Translations under genes and position numbers: made by a program
Notes under the pieces: model-generated
What the model saw: only the letters and a program-made list of their open reading frames with translations
Told to the model about the DNA's origin: nothing
Database searches by the model: none
Shown: piece after piece, positions 9,006 through 16,724 of the stretch
Layout of the letters: each line of letters starts with the position of its first letter
How positions within the stretch are numbered: position 1 is the first letter of the stretch
Origin: Bradyrhizobium diazoefficiens
Lineage (GTDB): Bacteria; Pseudomonadota; Alphaproteobacteria; Rhizobiales; Xanthobacteraceae
Reading direction: 5' to 3'
Assembly (NCBI RefSeq): GCF_016599855.1
Contig: NZ_CP067041.1
Coordinates: 5,270,001-5,334,000, forward strand
Length of the DNA: 64,000 nt

Positions 9006-9090
9006 GTCATCCCCCCGAAGGCGGGGGATCCAGAACGCCGTGAATCTCAGGCCTCTCTGGAATACTGGGTCGCCCGGTCAAGCCGGGCGA
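9006..9090. repeat. Palindromic intergenic repeat (GTCATCCCCCCGAAGG... type)
   Basis: A CCCCC...GGGGG hairpin (about 9011-9027) is followed by the TCGCCCGG-TCAAG-CCGGGCGA hairpin (9070-9090). Sequences of this form are very common intergenic repeats in Bradyrhizobium and Rhodopseudomonas. It lies between the binding-protein gene and livF and ends about 20 bases before the livF start. It may tune expression of the distal ATPase. Confidence 0.75.
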
Positions 9091-9112
9091 CGACAGCGGA
9101 GATTGATCAAAC

Positions 9113-9952
9113 ATGACCGAGACCGCAGAAGCAGTTCGTTCCACCCCCACCGCCGTCCCCGCGCCGCCGCTCCTCAGCGTGCGCAACATCGAGGTGGTCT
9201 ATGACGACGTCATCCTGGTGCTGCGCGGCCTCAGCCTGGATGTGCCCAAGGGGGCGATCGTGGCGCTGCTGGGCGCCAACGGCGCCGGCAAATCGACGAC
9301 GCTGAAGGCGATCTCGGGGCTGCTCAAGACCGAGGATGGCGAAGTCACGCGCGGCGAGATCCTGTTCGAGGGCGAGCGAATCAACGGCATCGATCCCGAC
9401 AAGATCGTTCGCCGCGGCATCTTCCAGGTGATGGAGGGCCGGCGCATCGTTGCCGACATGACGTCGCTGGAGAATCTCAAGCTCGGCGCCTTCACCCGCA
9501 GGGACCGCGAGGTCCATGCCGATCTCGACATGGTCTTCAACTATTTTCCGCGCCTGAAGGAGCGTACCGGCTTCGCCGGCTATCTCTCCGGCGGCGAGCA
9601 GCAGATGCTCGCGATCGGCCGCGCACTGATGGCGCGCCCGAAGATGATCCTGATGGACGAGCCGTCGATGGGCCTGTCGCCGCTGCTGGTGAAAGAGGTG
9701 TTCTCGATCATCCAGAAGATCAACCGCGATCTCGGCGTCACCATCCTGCTGGTCGAACAGAACGCGCGCGCCGCACTGTCGGTGGCAAGCCACGGCTACA
9801 TCATGGAGCAGGGCAAGGTCGTGCTCGACGGCACCGCCGACGAATTGCGCGACAACGAGGACGTCAAGGAATTCTACCTCGGCGGCGCCGGCGACCAGCG
9901 CAAGAGTTTCAAGAACCTCAAGAGCTTCAAGCGGCGCAAGCGGTGGCTCTAG
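9113..9952 (+). CDS. livF: Branched-chain-amino-acid-type ABC transporter ATP-binding protein (LivF-like)
   Basis: This 279-residue ATPase has Walker A GANGAGKSTT near residue 54. It has the LivF-specific segment IFQVMEGRRIVADMTSLENL, signature YLSGGEQQMLAIGRAL and Walker B MILMDEPSMGLSP. It pairs with LivG as the second ATPase of the importer. The C-terminus carries an extra basic tail (KSFKNLKSFKRRKRWL), unusual for LivF and perhaps read-through into former spacer. The stop codon shares the CTAG palindrome with the stop of the convergent epimerase gene. Confidence 0.9.
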   Translation: MTETAEAVRSTPTAVPAPPLLSVRNIEVVYDDVILVLRGLSLDVPKGAIVALLGANGAGKSTTLKAISGLLKTEDGEVTRGEILFEGERINGIDPDKIVRRGIFQVMEGRRIVADMTSLENLKLGAFTRRDREVHADLDMVFNYFPRLKERTGFAGYLSGGEQQMLAIGRALMARPKMILMDEPSMGLSPLLVKEVFSIIQKINRDLGVTILLVEQNARAALSVASHGYIMEQGKVVLDGTADELRDNEDVKEFYLGGAGDQRKSFKNLKSFKRRKRWL

Positions 9953-11106
9953 CCCTCCAGAACCTGCTCCGCTTCGGTGACTGCGCAGAGAACATGATAG
10001 AACGACGACGCAGGAATAGTGTCGATCAGCGATTTACCGTCGCTGTCGAACTGGTCGTACCAGCCGCCCCGCACGGGATGGCTGAGATAATGCCGTTCGA
10101 GCCGCACCAGCGCAGCGCGCGCTTCCTCGGCGGCCCCCGCCTCACCGGACTCCGCCTGCGCGATCCAGGCCTTCGCGATCTCGGTCTGCGGCCACAGCCG
10201 GCGCGTCGAACGGCGGACGTTGCCGGTGTCATCGCCCTCGTCGACAAGGCAGCCGGTCGCGGCGTCGCGATAGCGCAGCGCGGTCGCCAGCAACTCGGCA
10301 CGCCGCTGTCCGGTCGGACAGCCCGTGATGCGTTCAAACCCCTTCAGCAGCCAGACCCATTCCGCCTGGTGGCCGGCTTCGATACTGATCGGTTCGATCT
10401 TCGACCAGTCCTCCTCGAAGTACTCGCCGAGCGCACACGTCCGCTTGTCGTAGAGATTGGCGAGGAACAGCGCGAAGAACTCACCTGCGCGATTCTGGAA
10501 CGACAGATCATGGGTCGCGTCGAAACACGCGATCATCGCCTCGAACAGATGCATGTGCGGATTCTGCCGCCGCGGCAGCGACACCGGCAGGCTCTCATGC
10601 ACGCCGCCATGCGGCGACCGCAGATGGCCGTCGAGGAAAGCGAGCAGCGCGTCGATCTCGGTGCGGATTTGCGCGTCTTGGTCCAGCGCATACACGCTCG
10701 CCAGCGCAAACAGGATGAAGGCGTGGTCGTAGGCATCGCGCCGTGCGTCCAGCACCGCGCCCTCCGGCGTCAGCCGGTGCACATAGCCGGGCCGTCCGTC
10801 GGGAGCCTTCGCGCGTCCCAGCAAATGCTCGAGCCCCTTCAGCGCGATGGCGCGCCCTTCGGGATACCAGCCCATCTGCGCCGCCTTGGCGTAGCAATAG
10901 ATTTGCCGAGCCTGCACGAAGACGCGGCGCGGCGCAGCGGCATCCGCCGTTCCGTCGCGGTGCAGCCGGTCGATGAAGCCGCCCGCGGCGTGGTCCCAGC
11001 CGACGGTCGACCACAGCGGTATCGCGTCTTCGATCATGCGGCGCTTCAGGCGCGCGACGACGCCGGCCGCCTCCTCCGCCGGAATGATGATGCTCTCGTC
11101 CGCCAT
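9949..11106 (-). CDS. AGE-family sugar epimerase/isomerase
   Basis: The 385-residue protein belongs to the N-acylglucosamine 2-epimerase family, an (alpha/alpha)6 barrel. Family motifs seen are RVFVQARQIYCYA near residues 65-77, the HMHLFEAM helix with catalytic-type His near 175, EAGHQAEWVWLL near 247-258 and a terminal HPVRGGWYDQFD. It probably interconverts mannose-type and glucose- or fructose-type sugars, or is a sugar 2-epimerase; the substrate is not determinable. ATG 11106 is chosen because of GAGGA just upstream; a further 20 codons are open ahead of it. The tail overlaps livF by 4 bases, convergent. Confidence 0.78.
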   Translation of the reverse strand: MADESIIIPAEEAAGVVARLKRRMIEDAIPLWSTVGWDHAAGGFIDRLHRDGTADAAAPRRVFVQARQIYCYAKAAQMGWYPEGRAIALKGLEHLLGRAKAPDGRPGYVHRLTPEGAVLDARRDAYDHAFILFALASVYALDQDAQIRTEIDALLAFLDGHLRSPHGGVHESLPVSLPRRQNPHMHLFEAMIACFDATHDLSFQNRAGEFFALFLANLYDKRTCALGEYFEEDWSKIEPISIEAGHQAEWVWLLKGFERITGCPTGQRRAELLATALRYRDAATGCLVDEGDDTGNVRRSTRRLWPQTEIAKAWIAQAESGEAGAAEEARAALVRLERHYLSHPVRGGWYDQFDSDGKSLIDTIPASSFYHVLCAVTEAEQVLEG

Positions 11107-11192
11107 CGCGTCCTCGCTATGCCCCGCCAATGGCCGTCTGATACCCATGCGGGCGGCGGCGCGCAACGGATGCCAACCCGGAAAGATCTGCC

Positions 11193-12416
11193 ATGACCGC
11201 CTATTACGACTCCCTCGAGACGCGCGAGCACCCGGCGCGCGAGGCCGATCTGTTCGCCCGCCTGCCGGATGTGCTGCGTAGCGCCATGGCCGCGCCCGCC
11301 TATGCAGCGCGGCTCAAGGGCATCGATCCGGCCTCGGTGATCTCCAGAGCTGCACTGGCCGCTCTTCCGGTCCTGCACAAGTCGGAACTGCCCGCCCTGC
11401 ACAAGGCCTCGCAGCCTTTCGGTGGCTTCGTGGCAGCGGCCCCAGGATCGTTCGCCCGCCTCTTCACCTCCCCGGGCCCGATCTTCGAACCGGAGGGGCG
11501 GCAGGCCGATCCCTGGCGCGGGGCGCGGGCGCTGTTCGCAGCCGGGTTCCGCAAGGGCGACGTAGTGCTCAACACCTTCAGCTATCACCTCACGCCCGGC
11601 GGCTTCATCTTCGATGCGTCGGCCCGCGCGCTCGGCTGCGCGGTGATCCCCGCCGGTCCCGGCAACACCGAGCAGCAGTTCGAACTGATCGAAGCCTACC
11701 GGCCGATCGGCTACAGCGGCACGCCCGATTTCTTGAAGATCCTGCTCGATGCCGCAGCGGCTTCGGGGCGCGACATCTCCTCGATCAAGCGCGCGCTGGT
11801 CTCAGGGGCGGCGTTCCCGCCCGCGCTCCAGGCCGAGATCAAGGCGCGCGGCATCGACGCCTACCAGGCCTTCGGCACCGCCGATCTCGGCCTCATCGCC
11901 TTCGAGACCGAGGCGCGCGAGGGCATGGTCGTGAACGAGGATCTGATCATGGAGATCGTCAAGCCCGGCACCGGCGATCCCGTTGCGCCGGGCGATGTCG
12001 GCGAGATCGTGGTGACCTCGCTCGATCCGCACCATCCCTGGATTCGCCTGGCGCTCGGCGATCTCACCGCAGCGCTGCCGAGCCCAAGCCAATGCGGGCG
12101 CACCAACATGCGCATCAACGGCTGGATGGGCCGCGCCGACCAGACCACCAAGGTCAAGGGCATGTTCGTCCGTCCCGAGCAGATCGCCGAGATCGGCAAG
12201 CGCCACGGTGATTTGGGGCGGCTTCGGCTCGTCGTCACCCGGGAGGGCGAGGCTGATGCGATGACGCTGAAAGCGGAATGCGCCTCCCCGAGCGACGCGA
12301 TTCTGAACGATCTCGCGGCGACGCTGCGTGCGGTGACCAAGCTCGGCGGCAATGTCGCGCTGGTTGCGATGGGGTCGTTGCCCAACGATGGCAAGGTGAT
12401 TACCGACGAGCGTTAG
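11193..12416 (+). CDS. PaaK-like adenylate-forming ligase with degenerate nucleotide loop
   Basis: This 407-residue protein resembles phenylacetate-CoA ligases across its length. It has RAxFxxGFRKGDVVLNTFSYHLTPGG near 110-135, VIPAGPGNTEQQ near 150, YSGTPDFLKILL near 172, and a C-terminal region with DQTTKVKGMFVRPEQI containing the usual KxKG hinge. The canonical SSGTTGxP ATP loop is replaced by TSPGPIFEPEG near residue 90, so ordinary adenylation is questionable. The fingerprint FGTADLGLIAFE replaces YGxTE. It lies next to the liv operon and may act on the same acid. It overlaps the convergent methyltransferase stop. Confidence 0.72.
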   Translation: MTAYYDSLETREHPAREADLFARLPDVLRSAMAAPAYAARLKGIDPASVISRAALAALPVLHKSELPALHKASQPFGGFVAAAPGSFARLFTSPGPIFEPEGRQADPWRGARALFAAGFRKGDVVLNTFSYHLTPGGFIFDASARALGCAVIPAGPGNTEQQFELIEAYRPIGYSGTPDFLKILLDAAAASGRDISSIKRALVSGAAFPPALQAEIKARGIDAYQAFGTADLGLIAFETEAREGMVVNEDLIMEIVKPGTGDPVAPGDVGEIVVTSLDPHHPWIRLALGDLTAALPSPSQCGRTNMRINGWMGRADQTTKVKGMFVRPEQIAEIGKRHGDLGRLRLVVTREGEADAMTLKAECASPSDAILNDLAATLRAVTKLGGNVALVAMGSLPNDGKVITDER

Positions 12417-13354
12417 ACCGTGGTGTTCTTTCTTGCGACAACCTTCTGATTGGACGTTTCCGCGCCGAACAGCAGGGCGATCCGGTCGACGACTGCAAAC
12501 ATCCCCAAGAACAAGATGCTGGTTTCGGAGAAGATGCGCGACAAGCGGTCATAGCCGGCGCGCATCAGGCTGAACTTGAAGGACAATATCCAGCACGGCG
12601 GCGCCAGCAGTTGAATGACGTTGCAGTCCTCAAACCCGCTCTGCAGCGTGAGATCGACCAGGTGCCTGCTCGAGAAAAGATTGAGATGGCGCGGCCAGTA
12701 GAATCCGCCCCACCCCTGGCCGAAGATCTTCCGGTCCCACCCGTTCCGGTTCGGCGTTTCCATAGCCAGGATGCCGCGGGGGGCCAGCGCCACCGCACAA
12801 CGCTCCAGGGATTTGCGAACATCCCATACGTGTTCGATCAGCTGGTTCATCGTGATGACGTCGAACGACGCCGGCGCGATGTCCGCGGTCTCGATCGTTC
12901 CGACGATCATCTTGATGTCTGCACGCCGCATCTCGGCGGCCACGGCTGGCGAAAAATTCCAGTCGAGCCCGGCCAGACGCGCCTTCGGATAGCGGCGGCG
13001 CAGGGCAAGCAGAAATTGAGCATCGCCGCAGCCGATGTCCAGCAGGCTCATGTCTTCAGGAAGATCGCCCAATGCCTTGAAGCGAGCGACCAGGACGGAA
13101 TCCTTAAGATTGGCGAGCAGGTTTTGCGAACCGCGGAAAGCATCGGTAAACGTAAAATAATCGGAGGGATAGATCTTCGCGATTTCCTCGATTCTGGGGC
13201 GCGGATTCAAATAGAGATGCTCGCATCCGCTGCATTGGAAGAAAGTGTAGGCTTGCGGGTAGATCGGGTGCAGATAGTCGCGGCCGGTGGCGATGGTCCT
13301 GCCGTCCGACGCTCCGCAGACGACGCAGTTGGTGCTCTCAGTCTCGACCGTCAT
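12413..13354 (-). CDS. Class I SAM-dependent methyltransferase with N-terminal zinc-binding segment
   Basis: The protein has 313 residues. It opens with a four-cysteine knuckle (Cys-x-x-Cys near residues 10-13 and again near 44-47, the second followed by HLYLNPRP). It then has a Rossmann methyltransferase core with motif I LLDIGCGDAQFLL near residue 103 and an IEHVWD motif near 175. This Zn-knuckle plus Methyltransf layout is common in sugar C- or O-methyltransferases of polysaccharide clusters. The start ATG 13354 overlaps the desaturase stop (ATGA), which rules out the longer open frame. The target is unknown. Confidence 0.8.
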   Translation of the reverse strand: MTVETESTNCVVCGASDGRTIATGRDYLHPIYPQAYTFFQCSGCEHLYLNPRPRIEEIAKIYPSDYFTFTDAFRGSQNLLANLKDSVLVARFKALGDLPEDMSLLDIGCGDAQFLLALRRRYPKARLAGLDWNFSPAVAAEMRRADIKMIVGTIETADIAPASFDVITMNQLIEHVWDVRKSLERCAVALAPRGILAMETPNRNGWDRKIFGQGWGGFYWPRHLNLFSSRHLVDLTLQSGFEDCNVIQLLAPPCWILSFKFSLMRAGYDRLSRIFSETSILFLGMFAVVDRIALLFGAETSNQKVVARKNTTV

Positions 13355-14346
13355 CGCGCTGCTCGCCAGGGAAGCTCTCGCATCCACTTCGCCAGGAGGC
13401 CGAGATATCCGCCGTCGAAAAACTCTAGGCGCCCCTCGAATGGACGGTATTCGGGATGCGCCAGCGCATAGGCCTTGTGACGCTCATGAAGTTGCCGCAG
13501 GCTGGCATAGGGAATCGACGGAAACAGATGGTGCTCGCCATGATAGTTGAAATCGAACGCTCCGAGGACCCAGGTCTGCCATCTCGGCCCCGAAATCGTT
13601 CGGACAACCCACGGCCGGTCCGGCGAGCCGTGCTCGCACATCAGCCGCGTCGACGACAGCAGCTTTCCCACCGTCGCGATCGGCAATATCCAGAAAGCAA
13701 CATAGTAGAGTGGATTGCCGAAGACAAAAGTAAAGGCTGCGGCGATCACCGCCTGCACCGCCAGGAACGTGAGCGGCTCCGCATACGAACGCGGTGATTT
13801 GCCGGACGCCTGCTGCGAGAGGAATTGCAGGCCGGCAGGAATACCGGACGCGAACCAGACGAAGCGGAGAATGAGCTGCGGTTTCGATCCCGGGAATGTC
13901 GTATAGACATCGAGCTCCGGATCCTTGTCAGTGCCGAGAAACTGATGGTGCGCGAGATGAAAGCTCCGGTATGACATCGTAAGGCCGATCGGATAGGCCG
14001 TAAGCACCGATGCCAGCCAATCGGAGCGCCTGTTCAACAAATTGTGGTGGACAGCCTCGTGCATGCCGTTGCCGAGCGAATATTGCGTCCAGCCGATTGC
14101 TACGAAAGCCAACGCATAGATCGGCAAGGCCGCCGACAAGGAGAGCTCGCGCGTGCTCCAGACAGCCCCCAGCGAGAGGATCGCGACCGCATAGAGGCCC
14201 CCGATCACGCCGAACGAAGCAGACTCGCCCTGGTGCAGCGAGCGGAAGTCGGCCCGATCGGCGAACAGCAGTTTCACGGGATTGGACGGGCTGGCTGCCA
14301 TCGTCTCCGGCTCTTCGACGACCGGCGAGGTCGTTGGATAGGTCAT
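13351..14346 (-). CDS. Membrane fatty acid desaturase-like protein
   Basis: This 331-residue polytopic protein has the three histidine boxes of membrane di-iron desaturases and hydroxylases. These are HEAVHH near residue 103, HLAHH near 138 and HGEHH near 280, the last followed by LFPS. Four or so hydrophobic stretches separate them. Such enzymes introduce double bonds or hydroxyls into acyl chains or carotenoids. Finding one inside a methyltransferase/glycan operon suggests action on a lipid carrier or lipid A acyl chain, or simply a passenger. ATG 14346 is preferred because CCGGAG precedes it; an upstream open stretch lacks a ribosome site. Confidence 0.8.
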   Translation of the reverse strand: MTYPTTSPVVEEPETMAASPSNPVKLLFADRADFRSLHQGESASFGVIGGLYAVAILSLGAVWSTRELSLSAALPIYALAFVAIGWTQYSLGNGMHEAVHHNLLNRRSDWLASVLTAYPIGLTMSYRSFHLAHHQFLGTDKDPELDVYTTFPGSKPQLILRFVWFASGIPAGLQFLSQQASGKSPRSYAEPLTFLAVQAVIAAAFTFVFGNPLYYVAFWILPIATVGKLLSSTRLMCEHGSPDRPWVVRTISGPRWQTWVLGAFDFNYHGEHHLFPSIPYASLRQLHERHKAYALAHPEYRPFEGRLEFFDGGYLGLLAKWMRELPWRAAR

Positions 14347-14463
14347 TTCTGCACTCCGGTTCCGAATTTCCGGTCGCGGCAATATATCGAACGGCTGAGT
14401 GGTCAACAATCGGCCGTGCCTTCGAACGACGGGGCTCCGGCACAAGGCAGCCCTCGCCGCCAC

Positions 14464-15258
14464 CTATTTGCGCCCGATCGCCGCCCACGACATCTCGTTC
14501 ACCCACTCCAGGCGCACGTCGTGAAGGCCGGCCTCTTCCATCAGGCCCTGAACGCTCTCGCGGCGCCAGTAATGCGCAATGCGCGGCAGCATCTGGTCGA
14601 ACACGATCGAGCGGATGTGCCGGAACGAAAACGTCCGCAGCAGGTCGAAATAGGCCAGCCGTCCGACCCCGAGGCGGAGCAGCATCCAGAGCACCGCGGA
14701 CGGGTAGAGAGCGAGATGGTGCACGAGGCCGATCGGCAGGCGCGAGAACAGCGCCTTGCGCAGCGGGTCGGCGAAACGGACGATCCACTCGTTGTTCTCG
14801 TATCCGTAGACCCAGATCAGGACGCGCCCGCCGGGCTTTGCCGCCTTCACCATCTGCCGCAGCGCCAGCTCCGGATTCTCGAGGTGGTGAATGACGCCAA
14901 TCGAGAAGGCGATATCAAAACGATTCTCGAAATCGATCTCGAACGCGCTCTGCTTCAGCACGGTGGCATTTGGAAACGGCGCGAGATTGTGGCGGGCAAC
15001 CGCAAGCGAGCCGTCGTCGATGTCAATTGCGGTGGCTTCGCGCGCACCGTATTTCAGCGGCCAAAGCGAATTGCGCCCGGTGCCGCAGCCGACGTCGAGC
15101 ACGCTCATGCCGTTCCAGTCGCCCGGCCCGAGGAACGGCGTCCACTTGCGGAACTGCTTCTCGTAGTCGGCGCGGATCTCGTTGTAGTGGCTCCATTCAT
15201 AGCCGAAGCGCTCTGACGAGCCGGTCGCCTTGCTCATGCCGGTGCTGTTCTCGCGCAT
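14464..15258 (-). CDS. Class I SAM-dependent methyltransferase
   Basis: The protein has 264 residues with SAM motif I VLDVGCGTGRNSLWPLKYG near 54-72, the acidic loop AIDIDD near 78, and post-motif IGVIHHLENPE near 120. The C-terminal part is hydrophobic and aromatic-rich (around 190-230), as in methyltransferases acting on lipid-linked or bulky substrates. The start ATG 15258 shares one base with the preceding stop (TGATG), so it is co-translated with the next methyltransferase upstream. An internal Met at 15237 is an alternative start. The substrate is unknown. Confidence 0.8.
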   Translation of the reverse strand: MRENSTGMSKATGSSERFGYEWSHYNEIRADYEKQFRKWTPFLGPGDWNGMSVLDVGCGTGRNSLWPLKYGAREATAIDIDDGSLAVARHNLAPFPNATVLKQSAFEIDFENRFDIAFSIGVIHHLENPELALRQMVKAAKPGGRVLIWVYGYENNEWIVRFADPLRKALFSRLPIGLVHHLALYPSAVLWMLLRLGVGRLAYFDLLRTFSFRHIRSIVFDQMLPRIAHYWRRESVQGLMEEAGLHDVRLEWVNEMSWAAIGRK

Positions 15259-16004
15259 CAGAATCTTCCGGTCGGGGCGACGCGCGCCTTGATTCGCGCA
15301 AGACGGTCGCGAACCCCCAAGGGCAATGATTTTACGATACTGTTTCGCAATCTGAACCAGGGCGGCGCAAGGTCGGGGATGGCGCTGTTGTCCGGCACGC
15401 GGCAGACCCGAACCTTCTCGTCCAGCTGCGCCTGATAGTCCCGGTGCACGTATAGAATGCAGTTGTAGCGATACCAGAACGATATCCGATGATCGCTGGC
15501 GATGGCCGGGCGTACGAAGTCGTACGCGTCGAAACCGTGGCGCGCCAGGCGTTCGCGCCAGAAGTCATAGGGCTGCTCGTTGACGTGATGCTCGCCGCCT
15601 TGTCCGGGTATCGCGGCCGAGAACAACACGTATCTTTCGGCCGCTCGGACGATGTTCGTCACGAACTGATCGGCGAACTCCCTGTCGATGTGCTCGCCGA
15701 CTTCCAGCGACTGAACCATTTCGAACTTACGCCCAAGCTCGAGCGGACGGGAAAGGTCTGCGGCCGTGAACAGCTCCGGCGCGATCTCGAGGTCCTCGCG
15801 TTTGACGTAGTCCCCATCCACGCCCCGGATGTCAGTCACGCCCGCCTGATGCCAGACGCTGAGCCAGGTGCCTCCGGCACAGCCGATATCGGCGACGCTC
15901 CCGACCTGAAGCGCTTCCTGCACCAGCAGTATGATCTTCGACGCAGCATAGTGGGACGAGGTTGCCGCATAGCCCATGAACTTCTCGTCATACTGACGTG
16001 CCAT
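15258..16004 (-). CDS. Class I SAM-dependent methyltransferase
   Basis: This 248-residue protein has SAM motif I VADIGCAGGTWLSVW near 37-51, the acidic motif VDGDYV near 62, and SLEVGEHIDREFAD near 98-111, typical of FkbM- or Methyltransf_23-like sugar methyltransferases. A tryptophan/tyrosine-rich stretch (EQPYDFWRERL, WYRYNCILYVH) follows the core. It is 11 bp downstream of the next methyltransferase stop and overlaps the following one by a single base. The methylated group is not predictable from sequence. Confidence 0.78.
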   Translation of the reverse strand: MARQYDEKFMGYAATSSHYAASKIILLVQEALQVGSVADIGCAGGTWLSVWHQAGVTDIRGVDGDYVKREDLEIAPELFTAADLSRPLELGRKFEMVQSLEVGEHIDREFADQFVTNIVRAAERYVLFSAAIPGQGGEHHVNEQPYDFWRERLARHGFDAYDFVRPAIASDHRISFWYRYNCILYVHRDYQAQLDEKVRVCRVPDNSAIPDLAPPWFRLRNSIVKSLPLGVRDRLARIKARVAPTGRF

Positions 16005-16015
16005 GTCTGCTTCCG

Positions 16016-16630
16016 TCAGTTTGCTTCGACGCGGGGGACCACCCTGAGATAGGCGACGTCGTGCAGGGGGCCGGTCAGCACGCGATGGCGCTCGACGTGA
16101 GCGGCGCGCGAAGCCACCGAAACCAGCTTTTCGATCCGCCGCGCAAATCTGCCGCGGTCCATCTTGAAAAACATCTCCTTGGCGCGGTCACGCGGACTGA
16201 GCGGCAGGATCCCGTCGACGATGTGAAAAGCGCCTCCACGTCTCACGACGCGCAGCGCCTCGAGGATCATGGCCTGCAACTGGGAATCGTCGAGGTGATG
16301 AGTGGTCGCAACGGTGAACACCTCGTCGAAGGACGCATCGCCGAACGTCAGCCGGGTAGCATCCATGGCGACGAACTCGTCGTTCGGATGATTCTTTTTC
16401 GCGGCGGCAACATAGGCCGGATTGATATCGATTCCACAGTAACGACCGGGCACGAGGTAACGCGATGAGCCAGTACCGCAACCGAGATCGAGAACGGATG
16501 TCTCCGCTCCCATCGGAATCTCCTCCGAGATCAATGTCGTGAACCGGTTCACGGTCGGCTGAGCGACCAACCGGTTGAGGTTGTAGACGACCGGATGTTC
16601 GAGCATGCGGTCCAACACCTTCCTCAACAT
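16016..16630 (-). CDS. Class I SAM-dependent methyltransferase (Methyltransf_11 type)
   Basis: The 204-residue enzyme has motif I VLDLGCGTGSSRYLVPG near 48-64, YCGIDINP near 67, MDATRLTFGDASFDEVFTVATTHHLDD near 90-115 and an RVVRRGGAF motif near 130. The start at 16630 is supported by GGGAG seven bases upstream; the longer open frame has no such site. It is the fourth methyltransferase in a leftward run and lies directly downstream of the asparagine-synthase-like gene. It probably methylates a sugar or its precursor. Confidence 0.78.
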   Translation of the reverse strand: MLRKVLDRMLEHPVVYNLNRLVAQPTVNRFTTLISEEIPMGAETSVLDLGCGTGSSRYLVPGRYCGIDINPAYVAAAKKNHPNDEFVAMDATRLTFGDASFDEVFTVATTHHLDDSQLQAMILEALRVVRRGGAFHIVDGILPLSPRDRAKEMFFKMDRGRFARRIEKLVSVASRAAHVERHRVLTGPLHDVAYLRVVPRVEAN

Positions 16631-16724
16631 GGCAGATCTCCCGCGACAAGCGAATGAGGCCAAGTCTGCAGCCCAGGCCGCAGCCGGAGCGCCATGGCAC
16701 GGTTCACGCGCTCAATCAACGTTT

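Noticed and set aside
9103..9110. TTGATCAA palindrome just before livF, resembling half of an Fnr/FixK site
   Set aside because: It lacks the four-base centre of an Fnr site and lies within a few bases of the start codon, where a promoter operator would not fit.
9943..11196. A 417-codon rightward frame opposite the AGE epimerase
   Set aside because: Arg/Gln/Ala-rich shadow; the epimerase frame carries family motifs.
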